From positions 9,461,917-9,525,916 of the forward strand of contig NC_058508.1 in NCBI RefSeq assembly GCF_020382885.2: a DNA stretch of 64,000 bases, written 5' to 3'. Positions 12,313 to 22,669 of this stretch are shown here, piece by piece (position 1 is the stretch's first letter; each line of letters opens with the position of its first letter). The notes below the pieces were generated by a model. That model searched no databases, was not told the origin of the DNA, and worked only from the letters and a program-made list of their open reading frames with translations. This DNA comes from Scatophagus argus. Taxonomy: Eukaryota; Chordata; Actinopteri; Scatophagidae. The position numbers were made by a program, and so were the translations under genes.

Positions 12313-15300
12313 TAAAAACTATTCCATTTTGACAGAGCGTTTCTTTAAGCAACACAGCTTTCCAACCTTTGCAGTAGTCCGAGAAACTTACAGATACATT
12401 GCATCTGTTGTAAATTACAACTAACTGCTCCTCTTTTAATTAAGTATTTTTCTCTGAATTTTGCCCTTCTGTCATTTCTCTTGAATGTATGATATTCACC
12501 AGCTGGCATGGAGGTCCCCTGTTAAAAGATAACAAATGGCCTACTGTTTATACTGAAATGTGGATTGGGATTTGGTTGGTGTGCATGTCCATTAACGTCT
12601 TGAAATTCTTGTCGGTACTTCAGGAATTCAAACACTGCACAAAACATCATTGTTTTCCACATAAACGTCTCTTGGATGTTTAGGAAGACCTATGGACCTT
12701 TTGTTTTTGTTTGCAGTGATATTGTGAAACATGTTTTTACATCTATTCTTAACAGCTTAATTATTTATGGCACTGCGAGGGCTGAGTATTTAATTGTTCC
12801 CCTGCAGTTGGGTAGATGTGACAGAGGCTTGTTGTCAGTAAATAAGAGAATAAAATTTGCATTTCTTTCTGTTGACCCTCCCTTTGCTGCACATTCAAAG
12901 ACAGTTTGACTTGTTTTTAGGCAAGAAATAAAGATTCAGTAAAAGTAAGCCTACTACTTAATGTTTCTTTGAAATAAACACAGACACTTAAAAATCATGA
13001 TGTAATTTTTCAGCATTTAGTTTGCCAAGAGGTGGCAAAGGGCAACTCTGTGCCTAGAACATCCATTTTAACTTAATTTTGTACCACTTTTTTTCCAGCT
13101 AATTAGTGTTCCTCCCAAATGAGATGCATTTTTCTGCTATAAAGGCCAATCCCAGCAAAGGCTTGGAGTTATGTAATGCTCCTCGCTAACGTACTATAAT
13201 AAATTACTATGTCCCCACTTTCTTTTTCTTTTAAGCTACTTTTCACCAACCGCTTCTCTCTTGTGTGTTGATATTTTCCCTCTGTTTAAGGGGGTTGTTA
13301 TTGACATTTACTGAGAAAATAAGCAAAAATGTCAAGCCTTGTACCTCTCACCATATTTCTATTTGTACTGGCAGAGTAGTTTCATGTTGCAGCATCGAAA
13401 AGAAGCTTAAAATGTTTCAGAATTTTCCCACATTTGCAGAATGAAGCATTTCAGTTATCCAGTAACACTGTCGAGTGCTCAGTCACTCTGAGACACTTTG
13501 TGTTAGGCAGGTGTGGAGAGGCACGTTTCTCTCTTCACACAAACACACATATACATAATTCAGAATGAGTCCTGCAGTGTGATTGCATTGAGAATTTGGT
13601 CTTTTGTCTGTAAGTCATGAATTAACATAATGCTCATATTGATTGGGAGTGAATTCTCCCAGATGCCCTTCCCCTGTGAAAGGGGATCTTGGGGTTTCAA
13701 CTGAAGTTAAATGCATGATTTAATCAGAACTATCTGGATTAACTGAGGTAGAACTGCTGTTGTGGAAACTGTGTTCAGAGTGCTCTAGGATCAACTAAAG
13801 TCTAACTAGTAAACAGAATTTCACTTGATGCAAAAACATTTTCTTGTGTCAGCCTCTGAGGTTGGAGCACTGGGCTGCGTGACGGATCGTGAGGCTCCTC
13901 TCCGCCTCCCTCCGTCGCTTGTGCAGAATCTTCTTGACTTTAGTGTGTCAGCACTTTACTTTGAAGACAAACCAGCATCCATCTCATGATGTATGAGAAT
14001 CCAAAGAAAGATTCTGCTCTCTGGAGAGCCTCTGCTCTGAGGAGGCTATTTAGAGCCTTTTCTCTGCCAACGCTCAGACCGCTGTTTCCTTGAGGCTCCT
14101 CGTCGGCACTTTTCCTGTCTGATTCTACATGGCTCTCCAAATGTTTGAGTTTTGGTTCTGACTGTGGTACTGAAAAGCACAAAAAATTAGTGGATGTGAG
14201 TGGGTTTTGCTGTAACTATGAGCCTATAATAAAAACAGTGCATTTACATTCAAGTGCTTTAAAAATGTGTGAAACCTGAGCAAAAATTTCAGAATTTTTA
14301 TTTATTTTTTTTTTTTAAAAGAAAATTTGTGGAAATGTTTGTGCGTCGTATAAAGCAACGTGCAATGGAAGAAGATTGTAATGCTCCTCTAATTAATGTA
14401 TGTAACAATCTTATATGCCGTATTTCATATTCATATTACTTTTTCAACTTTTTTCTTTGTTTCTCATCGTTTGAGGTTTGACTGTCTCTTTTAATTCTGT
14501 CTCTTCTTCTTTGGCAATTTAGTTTATGACACCAGGCTGGAGAATTGTTTTACTCGATTCACCCAACTCCTGATGCTCTACTGCCAGTTTTCTAGAAATT
14601 CGGTTATAATTTGTGTCACATTTGTATGCAAACCTAACTATAGTTTTTAAGATCTCAGCCTCAAAGACCCTTTCATTTTGCCTCTGTAATGAGAGAAAAC
14701 AAGCTGTTTCTGAAGAACTAATTGAATTACATGGCAATCAGTTTTTATGTTCTTTGATGCCTGCATAATAGAATTAGAGAGTCACACAGATGTGATCCTC
14801 TATCTGCCTCTCTCTCTCTCTCTCTCTCACTAGGACCTGCAGCAGAACAGCACGCCTGGAGTGCACTGCTCAAGGACACTTCAGCAGGGTGGATCTAACA
14901 GGGGCCCAACAACAAGAAAAGGGAGTGAGAACAGGAATAAGTATGTTCAAACCCGCATGCGAACACGAGGAGGTCTTGGATCCTGGTTTTTCTGGAGAGT
15001 GAGCACACAGCAGGCACCTCAGAGCAATAGCCCCCTGTGGTATTTCAGATGGAGCTGTCCACATACTGCACACCTTGATACATATGCTATATGAGGAGCG
15101 ACAAGAGGAGGTTTGAAAGCCGGCTGTGCCGCGATGCACACATCCGTTAATGTTCCTCAGTACGGAACAATGAGCATGACTTTTCGTCATGTCACCTTGC
15201 TTCATTGTCCTACTGTAAAGCTGCCACTGTACCAGGACCTGGAGCATTGTCTGTTTCTCCTCAGTAACCCCGAGAGAGTCAATGCAGAGAGCCTGTCACA

Positions 15301-15485
15301 GCCAAGCCTCTGAGATCATTTATTATTGATTCAGCAGGCATGAGGTGGGTGGAACGAAGAGGACAGAAAGAGACACAGGAGAAGACAGTCAGTCAAAAGA
15401 CCTGTTTAGAAAAGAGTGAAGGGGGAGGATAGGAAAGAGACAGCAGGGAAATTGAGCAAGAGTGTGAAGAAGATGAAAGGTAGGA
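12313..15485. other. Gene-free stretch between transposon fossils
   Basis: No coding exon recognised. A GC-richer block at about 13,850-14,110 has a balanced composition unlike its AT-rich flanks and could be a conserved non-coding element. A TC microsatellite lies at 14,808-14,828. The open frames at 14,861-15,313 on both strands overlap one another and have no family features. Confidence 0.5.
14808..14828. repeat. (TC)n microsatellite
   Basis: About ten uninterrupted TC dinucleotides. Confidence 0.9.
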
Positions 15486-16685
15486 ATGAAAAATCATTTA
15501 AATAACAACAACGACTACCGCCCTGTTGCCCTCACCTCGGTGGTAATGAAGTGCTTCGAAAGACTGATAAAGGACTTCATCTGTACTTCATTGCCTGCTT
15601 CTTTTGACCCCCTCCAGTTCGCCTACCGCACGAACAGGAGCACCGATGACGCCATCAATCACGTCCTCCACTCCACCCTCACCCACCTGGACAGCGGTTT
15701 GGGGAACTATGTGCGGCTGCTGTTCATCGACTACAGCTCCGCATTCAACACCATAGTTCCCCACAGACTGGTCTCTAAGCTCAGGGACCTGGGGCTGAAC
15801 TCCTCACTCTGCTCCTGGGTCCAGAGCTTTTTGACTGACAGGTCACAGGTAGTGAGGATTGGTAAACACACCTCCAGCCCACGCACCCTTAACATCGGCA
15901 CCCCCCAAGGATGCGTCCTGAGTCCTCTGCTTTACTCCCTCTACACCCATGACTGTAAAGCCATGCACCCCTCCAACATCATTGTAAAGTTCGCCGACGA
16001 TACAGTGGTGGTAGGTCTGATCTCCAATAACAGGATAACGGCCTACACGGAGGAGGTGGATGCTCTGGCATCATGGTGTCGTATGAACAATCTAGACATG
16101 AACGTCCACAAAACCAAGGAGTTGATTGTGGACTTCAGGAGGGAGAAGCAGAGGAGCCATCATACCCCTCTCAGGATTTATGGGACACTGGTGGAGAGAG
16201 TCAGCAGCTACAGGTACCTCGGCGTCCACATCTCCGAGGACCTGACATGGACCACCCACATTTCCACCCTGGTGAAGAAGGCGAGGCAGCGGCTGTATTA
16301 CCTCAGGCGACTGAGGAAATTCAGGGTCTCCACAGCGCTGCAGAGAACCTTCTTCACTGCAGCCATACAGTCTGTGCTCACTGGGAGCATCACTGCCTGG
16401 TATGGCAACTGTACGGCACAGGACAGGAAAGCTCTGCACAGAGTGATCCGCTGTGCTGAACGGACTACCAAGACAGCATTGCCCTCCATGCAAGAGGTGT
16501 ATGCCAGCAGGTGTACATCCAGTGCACAGAGGATTTTAAAAGACACAAACCACCCGCACAATAGACTCTTTCAGTGGCTGCCATCGGGGAAACGTCTCCG
16601 GTCCCGCATGGCCAAAACTGAAAGACTGAGGAAGAGTTTCTTCCCCCAGGCCATCAGGACACTGAACTCTCTTTCCCCCACTTAA
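15486..16685 (+). pseudogene. LINE reverse transcriptase, N-terminally truncated but open
   Basis: An uninterrupted frame of 399 codons encodes the reverse-transcriptase core and C-terminal part of a LINE ORF2. Visible landmarks in order are YRPVALTS near residue 11, the motif-A region [26 protein letters not shown], the catalytic FADDTVVV, and the thumb-region [14 protein letters not shown]. In an active element this protein copies element RNA at a nicked target. The apurinic endonuclease that normally comes first is missing, so the copy cannot move on its own. The apparent start codon belongs to the junction and is probably not a real start. The absence of stops over 1.2 kb suggests a fairly recent insertion. 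A frame on the opposite strand (133 codons) is a shadow. Confidence 0.9.
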
Positions 16686-16943
16686 CCCACCCTCCCATAC
16701 ACACACATGCATACATGTATACTATGTATACGATATGTATATTTATGTATATTTACATTACTGAGGTTAGATCTCTATCTTTACTTTACTTTATTTTATA
16801 TTTTTATTCTTTATTCTTTATTTTTTATTTTATTCTATTCTCTTGTATTTTTGCACAGTTGTTAAAAGGAGTGTTGTTTTTTTTCATTTCACTGTGGATG
16901 CACATCCACATGTGACAAATAAAGAATTCTGATTCTGATTCTG
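15489..16943 (+). mobile_element. 5'-truncated non-LTR retrotransposon (CR1/L2-like LINE)
   Basis: The copy starts in the middle of an ORF2-type protein, at the reverse-transcriptase core, and has no endonuclease or ORF1. It then carries a long AT-rich 3' UTR and ends in a tandem of ATTCTG units (TTCTGATTCTGATTCTG) next to AATAAAG, the 3' microsatellite style of fish L2/CR1-clade elements. An A-rich tract of about seven bases follows. Truncation at the 5' end is normal for target-primed insertion. The LTR retrotransposon begins only about 36 bases downstream. Family placement is from motif style only; Rex1/Babar is the main alternative. Confidence 0.85.
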
Positions 16944-17404
16944 AAAAAAAATAAATAAGTGAAACAAAACAGTCATGACTGTTGTGCGACTTAGTAGGAG
17001 CAATTTGGTTATTGGCAAAGAGTCAATGATTATGGAAAATAATCATCAAAGTAAAATCAGTGTATGCTTAATACACATAAATATCGGGGCACCACCCTGT
17101 CACCAGGGACCAATAGCCAAATTAATTAATGGGAAAACAGTCTCTTAAAATTGTGAAGGATGATTCCGAGCACTGGCTGTCATGAATTCAGCTGGTATTA
17201 CAAGTACATACACAATAACCACAGACAACGACAGGTTAAACTATAACAGGATTTATTAAACAGCAACAACCATCCATAGATAAGTATCACTTTGTAATAA
17301 ACACTATTATAATCTAAGTTTTATCAACACACATTAACTATTAACTAAGATAATACAGGTACAGTAGCAAGAGTATATCTATATACAGGTGTGCATATAT
17401 ACAG

Positions 17405-17424
17405 GTGTGTGTGTGTGTGTGTGT
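17405..17424. repeat. (GT)n microsatellite inside the LTR
   Basis: About ten GT units, repeated at 23,242-23,261 in the partner LTR. Equal length in both copies supports a recent insertion, since such runs drift quickly. Confidence 0.85.
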
Positions 17425-17491
17425 ACGTATGGGTGTGTGTGAGAGAGAGATGATGACAACAGTATGGAGGCTAACAAGCTAGCCAGGTAGC

Positions 17492-17611
17492 GGCTAACAA
17501 GCTAGTGGCTAAAAACAAACAAAATGGCGGTTAGCAAGCTAGCCAGAGGGTGGCTAACAAGCTACAGGCTAAAAACAAACAAAATGGCGGTTAGCAAGAT
17601 GGCAGCTAACA
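17492..17611. repeat. 60-bp tandem duplication in the LTR
   Basis: Two adjacent 60-bp units start at 17,492 and 17,552. Each begins GGCTAACAAGCTA and each contains AAAACAAACAAAATGGCGG. They carry the first YY1-like motifs. The same pair occurs in the other LTR at 23,329-23,448. Confidence 0.8.
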
Positions 17612-17880
17612 AGATAGCAGCTAACAACAAGCTAGTGGCTGACTATAATTAAGATGGCGGATGGCCACATGAGGGGAGGAGCTACAACCAGAATGGCGAG
17701 TTGGGAAACTACAACCAAAATGGTGGAGGACTACATGAGGAGGGGTCAGCACACCAGGATGAACAACCACATAAAGGATGACTCAGCAAACAAAACTAGT
17801 CACACGCATGTGATGACTCAGCAAAACTCCAAATGACTACCGAGGAATACGCCGGCCGTATTATTCAGAGCCAAGATGGT
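17521..17880 (-). promoter_or_regulatory. Cluster of YY1-like motifs in the LTR
   Basis: Written on the plus strand, ATGGCGG-type cores occur at 17,521-17,530, 17,581-17,590, 17,596-17,605 (GGCAG variant) and 17,651-17,660 (AAGATGGCGG), with weaker forms near 17,691, 17,717 and 17,873. AAGATGGCGGC is the known YY1 consensus. The cluster repeats in the second LTR at +5,837. A role in element transcription is inferred by analogy with YY1 sites in other retroelements. Confidence 0.5.
17779..17823. promoter_or_regulatory. Paired NF-E2/AP-1-like sites
   Basis: Two copies of TGACTCAGCA at 17,779-17,788 and 17,814-17,823, 35 bp apart, match the Maf-recognition/NF-E2 core (TGCTGAGTCA on the other strand). 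Both recur in the other LTR. Confidence 0.5.
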
Positions 17881-18755
17881 GATAACCAACGTGATGTTGC
17901 TTATGTGGTCACAGAAGGGAACAATGGGCGGAAGCCTTTGAGCGCCACGTACCCCTTGGTTACGGTTCGTGATCGCGTGCTCGGACTTTCGCCTCACCGT
18001 TCAGATTAAAGAGTGTGAGGAAAGATAGAAATGAAAATACAAGAAAACACAACCCAATAAAATGATCCACTCTAATTCTTTAGAAACTCGCGTGTCACCA
18101 CACAATAGCGGAGTCAGTAAACCGGAGCTTATCTGCTCAGCTATTGGTCCTTTAACTGGTGACGCGCGGTCTCGCTGAAACGGCGGAAATGACCGACCGG
18201 AAAAAAAATCAATAAATGCAGCACTTAAAAGTTACAGAAAGCATGTGTAAACAACCCTACGTTACACTATCTCTGCCCAGACATAAGCCTCTTACGTTGC
18301 GTTGCTCCGATCATTCGGAGTTGAATTAATGATCCGCTTAAACGTTCGCAGCGTCGTCCTCGGCGGGATGCTGGCGGTCCGTTATTCAGAAGATGCGGAG
18401 TGTTGATCTCTCGGCGGCAGCGGAGAAAATCAGCGGTGAAAAAGTTAACAAACTTTGTTTCGTCCTTAACAAAGTCGGCGCGCGGCTCGTTAACGTGCGA
18501 TCAGCTGATTGTTCAGCGATCCACGTCGGATGAAGAAAAAAAGGAAAAGTTACCGAAAATTACAGCAGTCTGTTTCTCGGCCTGCGAGTTGCAGAACTGT
18601 GACCCGGGATCTAAAATGATGTTAATCAAAACGTTTGATTGTTGCTCCCTTTTGGCGGTTTGGACATTTGGAGAGCCTGGAGAAGCTCTCACTGTCACAG
18701 CACGCACGGGGAAAAAGCGCATGCTGATGGTCGCAGTGACCTTTTATTACCTGAG

Positions 18756-18763
18756 TGACGTCA
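18756..18763. promoter_or_regulatory. CRE palindrome in LTR
   Basis: TGACGTCA, the full CREB/ATF site, lies about 195 bp inside the LTR as read on the minus strand, a typical U3 enhancer position. A second copy is at 24,593-24,600. Confidence 0.5.
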
Positions 18764-18955
18764 CCTCGGACCCCCGTGGAGATGGCTGGCACGCAGCCAA
18801 TGTCCGTGCTGGTTCTGAGTTTAAACTCAGGAATTTATGACTAGTTGCACATCATGAGTGGGGGCTCTAACAGTTGGTCACTCTAACTCAGGCTTTATGG
18901 GTTACATGTAGGCCGCTCTATTGTTCTCCAGAGCGCATGGCCAGAGATCCCAACA

Positions 18956-18965
18956 TCCCCCCTTT
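18956..18965 (-). promoter_or_regulatory. Polypurine tract of the LTR element
   Basis: On the minus strand AAAGGGGGGA abuts the LTR start TGTTGGG. This is the position and composition expected of the plus-strand primer of an LTR retrotransposon, and it fixes the element's direction. Confidence 0.85.
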
Positions 18966-20229
18966 GGTCTGAAGAATGGGGTAGGGGCCACGGTCTTTAG
19001 AGCAACATTCTCTAAGGTCGAATGGTCCATGTGCGCTGAAGGTGGTCATCCTTCTGGCTTCCTTCCTGTTGGCTGATGAGCAGACACAGTGATCAACAGT
19101 TCAAAGTTCAGAGTTCATTGAGGCTTTAGCTCAGAGTTCATTGAGGCTTTAATTCAGAGTTCATTGAGGCTTTAATTCAGAGTTCATTGAGGCTTTAATG
19201 TCTGGACAGAGTTGAGGCACAGTCTGGGCAGATATGAATAATGAGCTAACTAACTCTACTATGATTATTTGGCATTTCAACAACACATTTAACACAATTT
19301 CAAAAGAGCATAGCTCAATGTAGGTACCCAAGGAAAGAAAGAGAGGAGAAAGAAGAGGAGGAGTATCAGTGAATTGGCTATGTATTCTAATGTAGCCAGC
19401 AGCTTAGTGGCTGTATCATGCCGGTCGTAGGCTAATGGGGCTTTGTGGTGACTGTATTCACCAACCATAGGTGGCCAATTCACTCTGCAAGGATCTCACT
19501 TTCCTCTGTTCTTGCAGACACGGTACCCTGGCATTTTTGCTAGGGTGAGTCAACTCTCAAACCACAGAGATCATCCACATCTCTAATCAATGGCTGCTGG
19601 GGCAGACTCAGTGGATATTCCTGGTTCAGGTACATGTGTTAAGGTTCAAAATACAATGAGGAGTCTCTCCTCATAATACACCAATATAAATGACATACGT
19701 GTAGTGTCTTGCCAAAACCAACATTCAAAACAGACTTCAGTTGCTCATTCTGCCAGTCTATAATAGTTATGGTTACAACAGAGCCTAGCTCTAATTTCTA
19801 GAGGTCTATGATAATTATAAGGAGGGATTTATTACCTTCAGTAAATTTAGGGATTGGTTCAATCTAACTGACTTGAAGATTAGAATATAAAAGGGTGACC
19901 CCCCTTTCCCTGAATTTGTGCTCGATTCAGAGGATGGTTGGTTAAAAATGACAGCAGGTAAGGCACCCTTGAATTTAACCTCTGGTGTCGTTGTTCATGG
20001 ATGTCCAATATGCAACCTGCTGAAGTGTCTGGAGAGTGGCTTTGTAACCATGGTGACCACCACAGGTGAGTCAGGGCGTGTGTTAGCATCAACCCCCCTT
20101 CCCTGTGGCTGGTCGGGTTAATCTATCCTATATAGCTGGTGATGCTATAAGAAAATCAAAAGGAAAAATAAAAAGAAGAAAAGCAATCAAAGGAACAGGG
20201 TTTCTGGTGTTAGGAGTATGTTTGAGTTA
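18966..20229 (-). other. Non-coding 3' interior of the LTR element where pol would be expected
   Basis: About 1.26 kb between the gag stop and the polypurine tract. The frames present are under 75 codons, and I see no protease DSG/DTG, no reverse-transcriptase YxDD and no integrase zinc finger on the minus strand. It is too short to have housed a full pol, so pol was deleted or replaced. It holds a four-unit 23-bp tandem repeat. Confidence 0.7.
19108..19199. repeat. 23-bp tandem repeat, four units
   Basis: Units start at 19,108, 19,131, 19,154 and 19,177. Each reads TCAGAGTTCATTGAGGCTTT plus three bases; the first ends AGC and the others AAT. The repeat lies in the non-coding 3' interior of the LTR element. 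Confidence 0.9.
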
Positions 20230-22188
20230 CTAGGCGGCCTGAGTGGTCGATCTGAACGTCTCAGCCACACACTTCCTTATAAGCTCTTTTAAGCTTTCCT
20301 CTTGGAAGTCTTCCTCTTTAAATGGAAGTGGGGCTTTGCCACCATACCTCCTACCCTGTTTGGAGTTGGGTTTAAACCTGCCCTTTCTGTCTGGCTGGGG
20401 AGTGTCTTTTGCCGGTGGGCTCAGGTTTCGTGACCAGTTAGGACTGTTGGTCCTCTGACTGGGGTGTCCACCCTGTGGGCGGAGTGATTGGTATGCCGGG
20501 GGACCTGGTCCCGCTTGCATCTGGGCACGAGGCATCTTGCTGCCTTCCAGTGCCACCTCTGCAGTGGCGGACGGCTGGATCTTCAGTACCCTGGCACTGC
20601 TGTCAGCTGTCCTACCTGGGCGTACTCGTGTTTCCCATGCCAGCTGCGCGTACCGCCTCATCTCCTGCATATTGAGGTTGTTAGTGCGGCAGTGCATGGT
20701 CACGTCGTAGCGTACGCTCTCGTGCAGGTTATGGAGGAAGAGAGATTTGAATGCATGTTCTTCCTCTAATCCAGGTGCATTACGCCCTTGGAAATATGCT
20801 GCTCTGAGCCGCCTGTAATACTCCCAGGGAGGCTCAAGTTTCTTCTGCATGACAGCAAAAGCATCAAGAGTGGCGGAAGCATGGTCTGTGTAGTGGGAGT
20901 ATTCTTCCCGCAGGGCTTGGCAGAGCGCTGAGTAATGGTCTCTGGTTCTTGGTGGGAGAGTCTCCATGAAGACACGGGCACTCCTGGAGGTGGTTTTCCA
21001 GATCAAGCGAAGTTTCTCCCGGGCAGATGCATGGGGAAGATCAAGGAGACAGCGATCTACCTCCCTCAAGTAGTCATCAATGGATGACTCCTGGTTCCTG
21101 GGGTCAAAGCTCTCTATGTCTCTTGCAAGAGATTCAAGCTGACGTATGCGCAGACCCTGTTGATAGTAGGTGCTGGCGTCGTCAGAGTCATCTGAGGGTT
21201 CTGGATTCCTCAAGTCCTGGTGGGAAAGACCATGACTACTCCTTCGTTGCAGAGAAGGGGTTTGGTCAAAGTGAGGGCGTGAGCGGCGCCCTAGATATGG
21301 CATGTCGGCCGGTGTGGGGCCAAAGTCCCTGTCGTCTCTCAAGGAGTATGGCTGATGTCCACCTTTCTCCAGGGAGGTTCTTCCTTTGGCAAAGTCAGGT
21401 ATGGAGCGCTGGAGAGCTGATGAAGTTGCACTTCTTGTGCATGAGGCATTCCCATGCCTATGGTGGACCAGTGGAGGAGTGTACTGGTCAAGAATGATCA
21501 TGTCGGGAATCTCAGTAGGGGCTGCTACCTCTCCACTAACTGTCCTCAGATCAGTGGGTGTGGCTCGAACTGTCTGTCGAGCACCCTCAAGCTCCTGACA
21601 TATGGTGGCTATCCGTGCTCGGGATGCCTGTCGTTCAGCCCGCAGCTTGTCCTCCATGGTGTCCGCCGTTCGCGTTTTAACCATCTCTTCTGGGACAGGG
21701 GCTGCATCTGGGTCAGAAACAATATCAGACGGACCAGGGATCAAGGCTGCTTTCACCTGATCCTCCGTCGTTTGGAGCTGCAAATTTAAATAAGGACAAT
21801 CCTGCTGGATGGTCTCATTTTCCTCCTTAACTTCAATCAGCTGATCCCTAAGGTCCTTAACCTCTTGCTGTAGGATCAAGTTTTTGTGTTGCTCAGCATG
21901 ATAGCTGGTCTGCAACACTGTAATCTGCTCCATATACTCTGCAGCTTGTAACTGGGCTTTACGGTGATAAAGCATTGTTACCTGACTGAGCATCTGAGAA
22001 ATGAGGGACAAGTGACAAGTGACCACTTCCTGTATTTTCTTATCACAGGTGCTAGCGTTGTAGCTGTTCAGGTCACTCATGCCATTAACTGCCAATTTCA
22101 CGAGGCCAGTGACTGTGGCCTGCAGGTTCAGGTCATCTGCCTCTTGGGAGCCTCTAGCTCCTGGGGTGTGGGAATCCCTACTGCTCAT
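20230..22188 (-). CDS. Gag-like protein of the LTR retrotransposon
   Basis: The frame stays open upstream to 22,257, but only through a GTG codon. The first ATG is at 22,188 with A at -3, giving 652 residues. An N-terminal third that should form a coiled coil (roughly residues 60-150, rich in Leu, Gln and Glu) is followed by a charged Arg/Ser/Pro linker. A capsid-like helical domain then spans about residues 350-540, including SIDDYLREVDRCLLDLP, YSALCQALREEY and RRLRAAYFQGRNAPGLEEE. Spacing and style fit Ty3/Gypsy-type retrotransposon Gag. The C-terminus is basic (RKGRFKPNSKQGRRYGG) and has no CCHC zinc knuckle, so RNA packaging may rely on the basic tail. It presumably assembles particles around element RNA. 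It is the only protein of the element. A domesticated gene is unlikely because both LTRs and the target duplication are intact. Confidence 0.85.
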   Translation of the reverse strand: MSSRDSHTPGARGSQEADDLNLQATVTGLVKLAVNGMSDLNSYNASTCDKKIQEVVTCHLSLISQMLSQVTMLYHRKAQLQAAEYMEQITVLQTSYHAEQHKNLILQQEVKDLRDQLIEVKEENETIQQDCPYLNLQLQTTEDQVKAALIPGPSDIVSDPDAAPVPEEMVKTRTADTMEDKLRAERQASRARIATICQELEGARQTVRATPTDLRTVSGEVAAPTEIPDMIILDQYTPPLVHHRHGNASCTRSATSSALQRSIPDFAKGRTSLEKGGHQPYSLRDDRDFGPTPADMPYLGRRSRPHFDQTPSLQRRSSHGLSHQDLRNPEPSDDSDDASTYYQQGLRIRQLESLARDIESFDPRNQESSIDDYLREVDRCLLDLPHASAREKLRLIWKTTSRSARVFMETLPPRTRDHYSALCQALREEYSHYTDHASATLDAFAVMQKKLEPPWEYYRRLRAAYFQGRNAPGLEEEHAFKSLFLHNLHESVRYDVTMHCRTNNLNMQEMRRYAQLAWETRVRPGRTADSSARVLKIQPSATAEVALEGSKMPRAQMQAGPGPPAYQSLRPQGGHPSQRTNSPNWSRNLSPPAKDTPQPDRKGRFKPNSKQGRRYGGKAPLPFKEEDFQEESLKELIRKCVAETFRSTTQAA

Positions 22189-22669
22189 TTTGTCTTTCCA
22201 CTGAACAGACAAAACAAAAATCACAAAACTGCTACGCTGAGCAAGTTTAAGTTGCACAGGTGGGCTTCAACCTGTGGCTTATAAAAACTACACAAATCAA
22301 CAATGTGCTGGGCTAACTATGGCTGCTAAGTAGTTGTAACTGAGGTTACACAGTAGCACTATACCTTATGCTAAAGGAGTTAGTGCACGTCAAAACAGGA
22401 CTCACAGATCCAGGAAAGCAAGAGAACACGGTCTGTGTTCTGCTACTTAACCTATGTAATCCACTATCCAATCTATGGCACCTCTTAGTGCAATCACAAC
22501 ACAACACAACCAATACTCTTAGTACCTGTAATTAATAGTTAACAATTAAAATGCAAGGGACGGCTTCTTCACTCTAATTCTGAGAAAAGAGGAGAATAAG
22601 GAGAATAATAAAACAACACAAAAGAAAAGAAATTCTCTAAACCGTCAGCAGCAGGTTACTGTGGTGATA

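Larger units (their letters stand above)
16980..18955 (-). repeat. Long terminal repeat (3' LTR of the minus-strand element)
   Basis: 1,976 bp. On the minus strand it starts TGTTGGGATC and ends GCACAACA. It contains a GT microsatellite (17,405-17,424), a 60-bp tandem pair (from 17,492), a run of YY1-like ATGGCGG motifs (17,521-17,880), two TGACTCAGCA motifs, and a CRE (TGACGTCA) at 18,756-18,763. The right-hand third (about 17,840-18,840) is CpG-rich compared with neighbouring DNA. A plus-strand open frame of 146 codons (18,400-18,840) runs against the element's transcription and has no recognised domain. Confidence 0.95.

Noticed and set aside
14861-15313. Overlapping frames on both strands, up to 125 codons
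   Set aside because: No splice context, no domain and mutually overlapping; most likely chance or old repeat sequence.
16092-16493. 133-codon minus-strand frame
   Set aside because: Antisense shadow of the LINE reverse transcriptase.
18400-18840. 146-codon plus-strand frame in the LTR (also at 24,237-24,677)
   Set aside because: It runs antisense to the element, has no known domain and lies in CpG-rich DNA where stop codons are rare. Both copies are one sequence, so the repetition is not independent evidence of selection.
22189-22257. Upstream extension of the Gag frame by 23 codons
   Set aside because: It begins at GTG, not ATG; the ATG at 22,188 has a good context.
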